A stretch of 64,000 nucleotides of DNA from Sphingomonas sp. EC-HK361 (GTDB taxonomy: Bacteria; Pseudomonadota; Alphaproteobacteria; Sphingomonadales; Sphingomonadaceae): assembly GCF_902498785.1 (NCBI RefSeq), contig NZ_LR701494.1, positions 372,001-436,000 on the forward strand. Reading direction: 5' to 3'. Below are positions 62,334 to 64,000 of this stretch, one piece after another. Both the position numbers and the translations under genes were made by a program. The notes under the pieces were generated by a model. That model did not search any database. It saw nothing but the letters and a program-made list of their open reading frames with translations, and had not been told where the DNA came from. Position 1 is the first letter of the stretch, and each line of letters starts with the position of its first letter.

Positions 62334-63515
62334 CTATTCTTCCTCGCCCGCGCCCTTGCCGAGTTCGGCCTTGAGCAGGAATGCATTCTTGGTCGCGACC
62401 TGGCTGCCGTCCGGCAGACCCTTGAGGATCTCGACACGGCCGTTGCTGCGTTGGCCGATTGTGACCGTTTGCGCGCGGAAGCCTTTCGCGGTGCGGACGA
62501 ACACCACGTCGCGCCCTTCGAGCGATTGCACCGCGTCTTCCGGCACGACGATCGCGTTCGAGGTATCGCCGCGGCTAGGTAGCAGCCGCACCCTTACCGC
62601 GAGGCCTGGTTGAAGCGCGCCGGGAACATCGAGGACCGCCGTCGCCGAGCGGGTCTCGCTCGCCAGCCCCGGCGTGACCGCACGCACCCGCGCATCGATC
62701 GTGCGCCCATCGGCCAACTCGATGATGGCACGGTCGCCGGGCGAGAGCCGCTGCGCGTCCCCCGGTCCGACCGCTGCCTCGATCTGCACCTTCGAGGCAT
62801 CCGCGACGCGCATCAGCTCGGTTTCGGGCTGCACGAACGCGCCTAGGGTGGCGCTCTCGGCCGTGACGCGTCCCGAGATCGGGCTAGTCACGATCACGCC
62901 TCGACCATCTGCTGTTACACGGGCAGCACCCGCCGCCACGCTCGCGCGCCGCGCTTCCGCTGCGGCCGATGCCGCTTCGGCCTGCGCCTGTTCCAGCTCC
63001 ACTCGCGCCGACACCTTCTGGCGATAGAGGTAGCTTTCTCGCGCGAGCGCCTTCTGCGCCAGCGTCGACTTGGCCGCTGCTGCGGTGCGATCGGCCGCGA
63101 TCTGCGCCGCCTCGCGGCTTTCGACGATCGCCAACGTTTCGCCGGCGCGGACCGGATCGCCAAGCCGCTTCATCAGCCGCGTGACGGCACCGGCTGCGCG
63201 CGCGGTGACAATCGCCTCGCCCTGCGGTGAGGCGTTCACCGTCGCCTGCGCGACAATCTCTGCGCCAAGCCCGCCGGACCGGATCGTCTCGGTCGCGATT
63301 CCTGCCTGGTCGATCGCCTGCGCGGTCATCGTCAAGGTATCCGGGGCTTTTTCTTCCGGGGCAGCGGCGGTGCTGTTGCCGGTCGCGGCTTCAGTCGTGG
63401 CGGGCTGGTCGGCGCTGCACCGCGCGACGGCGAAGCCGCCGAGCGCGGCGACGAGGGCAATGGCGGCACCGCCGCCCAGCAGGCGCCGCTTCTGGTTAGC
63501 GTCCTGATCGATCAT
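62334..63515 (-). CDS. czcB: CzcB-type membrane fusion protein (efflux adaptor)
   Basis: 393 residues from ATG 63515. One N-terminal membrane segment (LLGGGAAIALVAALGGFAVA), then lipoyl-like and helical hairpin parts (VTARAAGAVTRLMKRLGDPVRAGETLAIVESREAAQIAADR, ALARESYLYRQKVSARVELEQAQAEAASAAAEARR, GVIVTSPISGRVTAESATLGAFVQPETELMRVAD) and beta-barrel domain. Links CzcA to the outer-membrane channel. ATGA overlap with czcC. Confidence 0.94.
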   Translation of the reverse strand: MIDQDANQKRRLLGGGAAIALVAALGGFAVARCSADQPATTEAATGNSTAAAPEEKAPDTLTMTAQAIDQAGIATETIRSGGLGAEIVAQATVNASPQGEAIVTARAAGAVTRLMKRLGDPVRAGETLAIVESREAAQIAADRTAAAAKSTLAQKALARESYLYRQKVSARVELEQAQAEAASAAAEARRASVAAGAARVTADGRGVIVTSPISGRVTAESATLGAFVQPETELMRVADASKVQIEAAVGPGDAQRLSPGDRAIIELADGRTIDARVRAVTPGLASETRSATAVLDVPGALQPGLAVRVRLLPSRGDTSNAIVVPEDAVQSLEGRDVVFVRTAKGFRAQTVTIGQRSNGRVEILKGLPDGSQVATKNAFLLKAELGKGAGEEE

Positions 63516-64000
63516 CGATTGTCTCCAGAAGAGGGGGCCGGCGTCGTGAGCCGGTCGAGCCGCGCCTGTGCGTCGTGATAAGCCGCGAGGGCATCGACGT
63601 AGGTCTGGCGGGTCTGTGACAGGGTGCGCTCGGCATCGAGGAGCGCGATCTGGTCGAACTTGCCCTGCGCCCATCCAATCCGCGCAATGCGGGCGGCTTC
63701 CTGCGCCGCGGCGAGACCGGGACCACCGGCCGCACGAGCAGTCGCGGCGGCATTCGCCACTTCCGTTTGTGCGCTGGCAATGGCCTGGCGGGTGTCGATC
63801 AGCGCGAGATTGCGCTGCGCGAGCGCCACCGTCTGTTCTGATCGCGACTGCGCCACGAACGCACTGCCGTTGTTAAATAGCGGGATCGGAATCGAGATGC
63901 CGACCACCGCGGCGGTGTCACCCGTTGCCTTTAACCGCCGGGCGAAGGTGCTGACGGTCAGGTCCGGCACGCGGAGCGACCGCGCGACGCGCACTTGTGC
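63512..64000 (-). CDS. czcC: CzcC-type outer-membrane channel (TolC family), 3' part
   Basis: 163 codons before the window ends; the N-terminus is missing. The visible C-terminal half has VVGISIPIPLFNNGSAFVAQSRSEQTVALAQRNLALIDTRQAIASAQTEVANA and IARIGWAQGKFDQIALLDAERTLSQTRQTYVDALAAYHDAQARLDRLT, the repeat helices of the TolC/CzcC outer membrane factor. First gene in transcription order of the czc operon, so its promoter is beyond 64000. Confidence 0.92.
   Translation of the reverse strand, partial: AQVRVARSLRVPDLTVSTFARRLKATGDTAAVVGISIPIPLFNNGSAFVAQSRSEQTVALAQRNLALIDTRQAIASAQTEVANAAATARAAGGPGLAAAQEAARIARIGWAQGKFDQIALLDAERTLSQTRQTYVDALAAYHDAQARLDRLTTPAPSSGDNR

Noticed and set aside
1-64000. 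CRISPR arrays, rRNA genes, intact prophage
   Set aside because: No regularly spaced repeats, rRNA signature or phage structural gene was seen on reading.

Overview
This window is GC-rich chromosomal DNA from an alphaproteobacterium, most likely a Sphingomonas-type member of the Sphingomonadales. The signs are dense ATGA/GTGA stop-start overlaps, frequent GTG starts, a trp pathway split into trpE and trpGDC, FADH2-dependent TrmFO, a pyruvate dehydrogenase E1 beta chain with its own lipoyl domain, TadE/TadG proteins, and a metal-resistance island of a kind common in this group. The assignment rests on gene content and style; no rRNA is present to confirm it.

Bases 1 to about 48,700 are core chromosome. 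In order they hold: a phasin fragment; a cyclophilin and an M20 amidohydrolase; a crotonase/aldehyde dehydrogenase pair; a prepilin peptidase operon; trxB divergent from a leucyl aminopeptidase; tpiA; a PpiD-like chaperone running into trpE; trpGDC-moaC with a MaoC dehydratase; a nitrilase-family amidase; tRNA-Glu(CTC) and trmFO; an EF-hand protein; a squalene/phytoene-synthase-like protein; three Tad pilus genes; pdhAB; an MFS transporter with cysK; a SleB-type hydrolase preceded by a palindromic repeat; an acyl-CoA dehydrogenase with its MerR regulator; hisI with a lipoprotein; purF and an SDR; a cyclopropane synthase homologue; a photolyase fused transcriptionally to korAB; a histone-deacetylase-like hydrolase; an esterase with rppH; a DUF481 protein; and an M20 peptidase-astA-astB operon for arginine catabolism. 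A perfect CtrA-type box sits at the end of astB, upstream of a small membrane protein.

From 48,721 the character changes. The 3' 45 bases of a tRNA-Arg(ACG) gene (anticodon loop to CCA) remain without a matching 5' half and are followed directly by a tyrosine integrase. This is the left junction of a genomic island that runs off the right edge. After the integrase comes a low-density stretch with a possible VbhA-like small protein, a frameshifted small membrane protein, a 24-bp perfect inverted repeat and a 16-bp palindrome.

The island cargo is metal and metalloid resistance, all on the minus strand: arsR-arsC-arsB-ynfA-arsH with a clear operator, and czcC-czcB-czcA followed by a frameshifted DUF190 gene, an SRPBCC protein, an MliC-like lipoprotein, a ZIP transporter, an unknown lipoprotein and a CzcD-type exporter. 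A truncated tail of a second RND pump lies between the two clusters, so the island has been rearranged. The least expected points are the envelope-protein genes inside the czc operon, the palindromic block at 50,968-51,081, and the two apparent single-base frameshifts.
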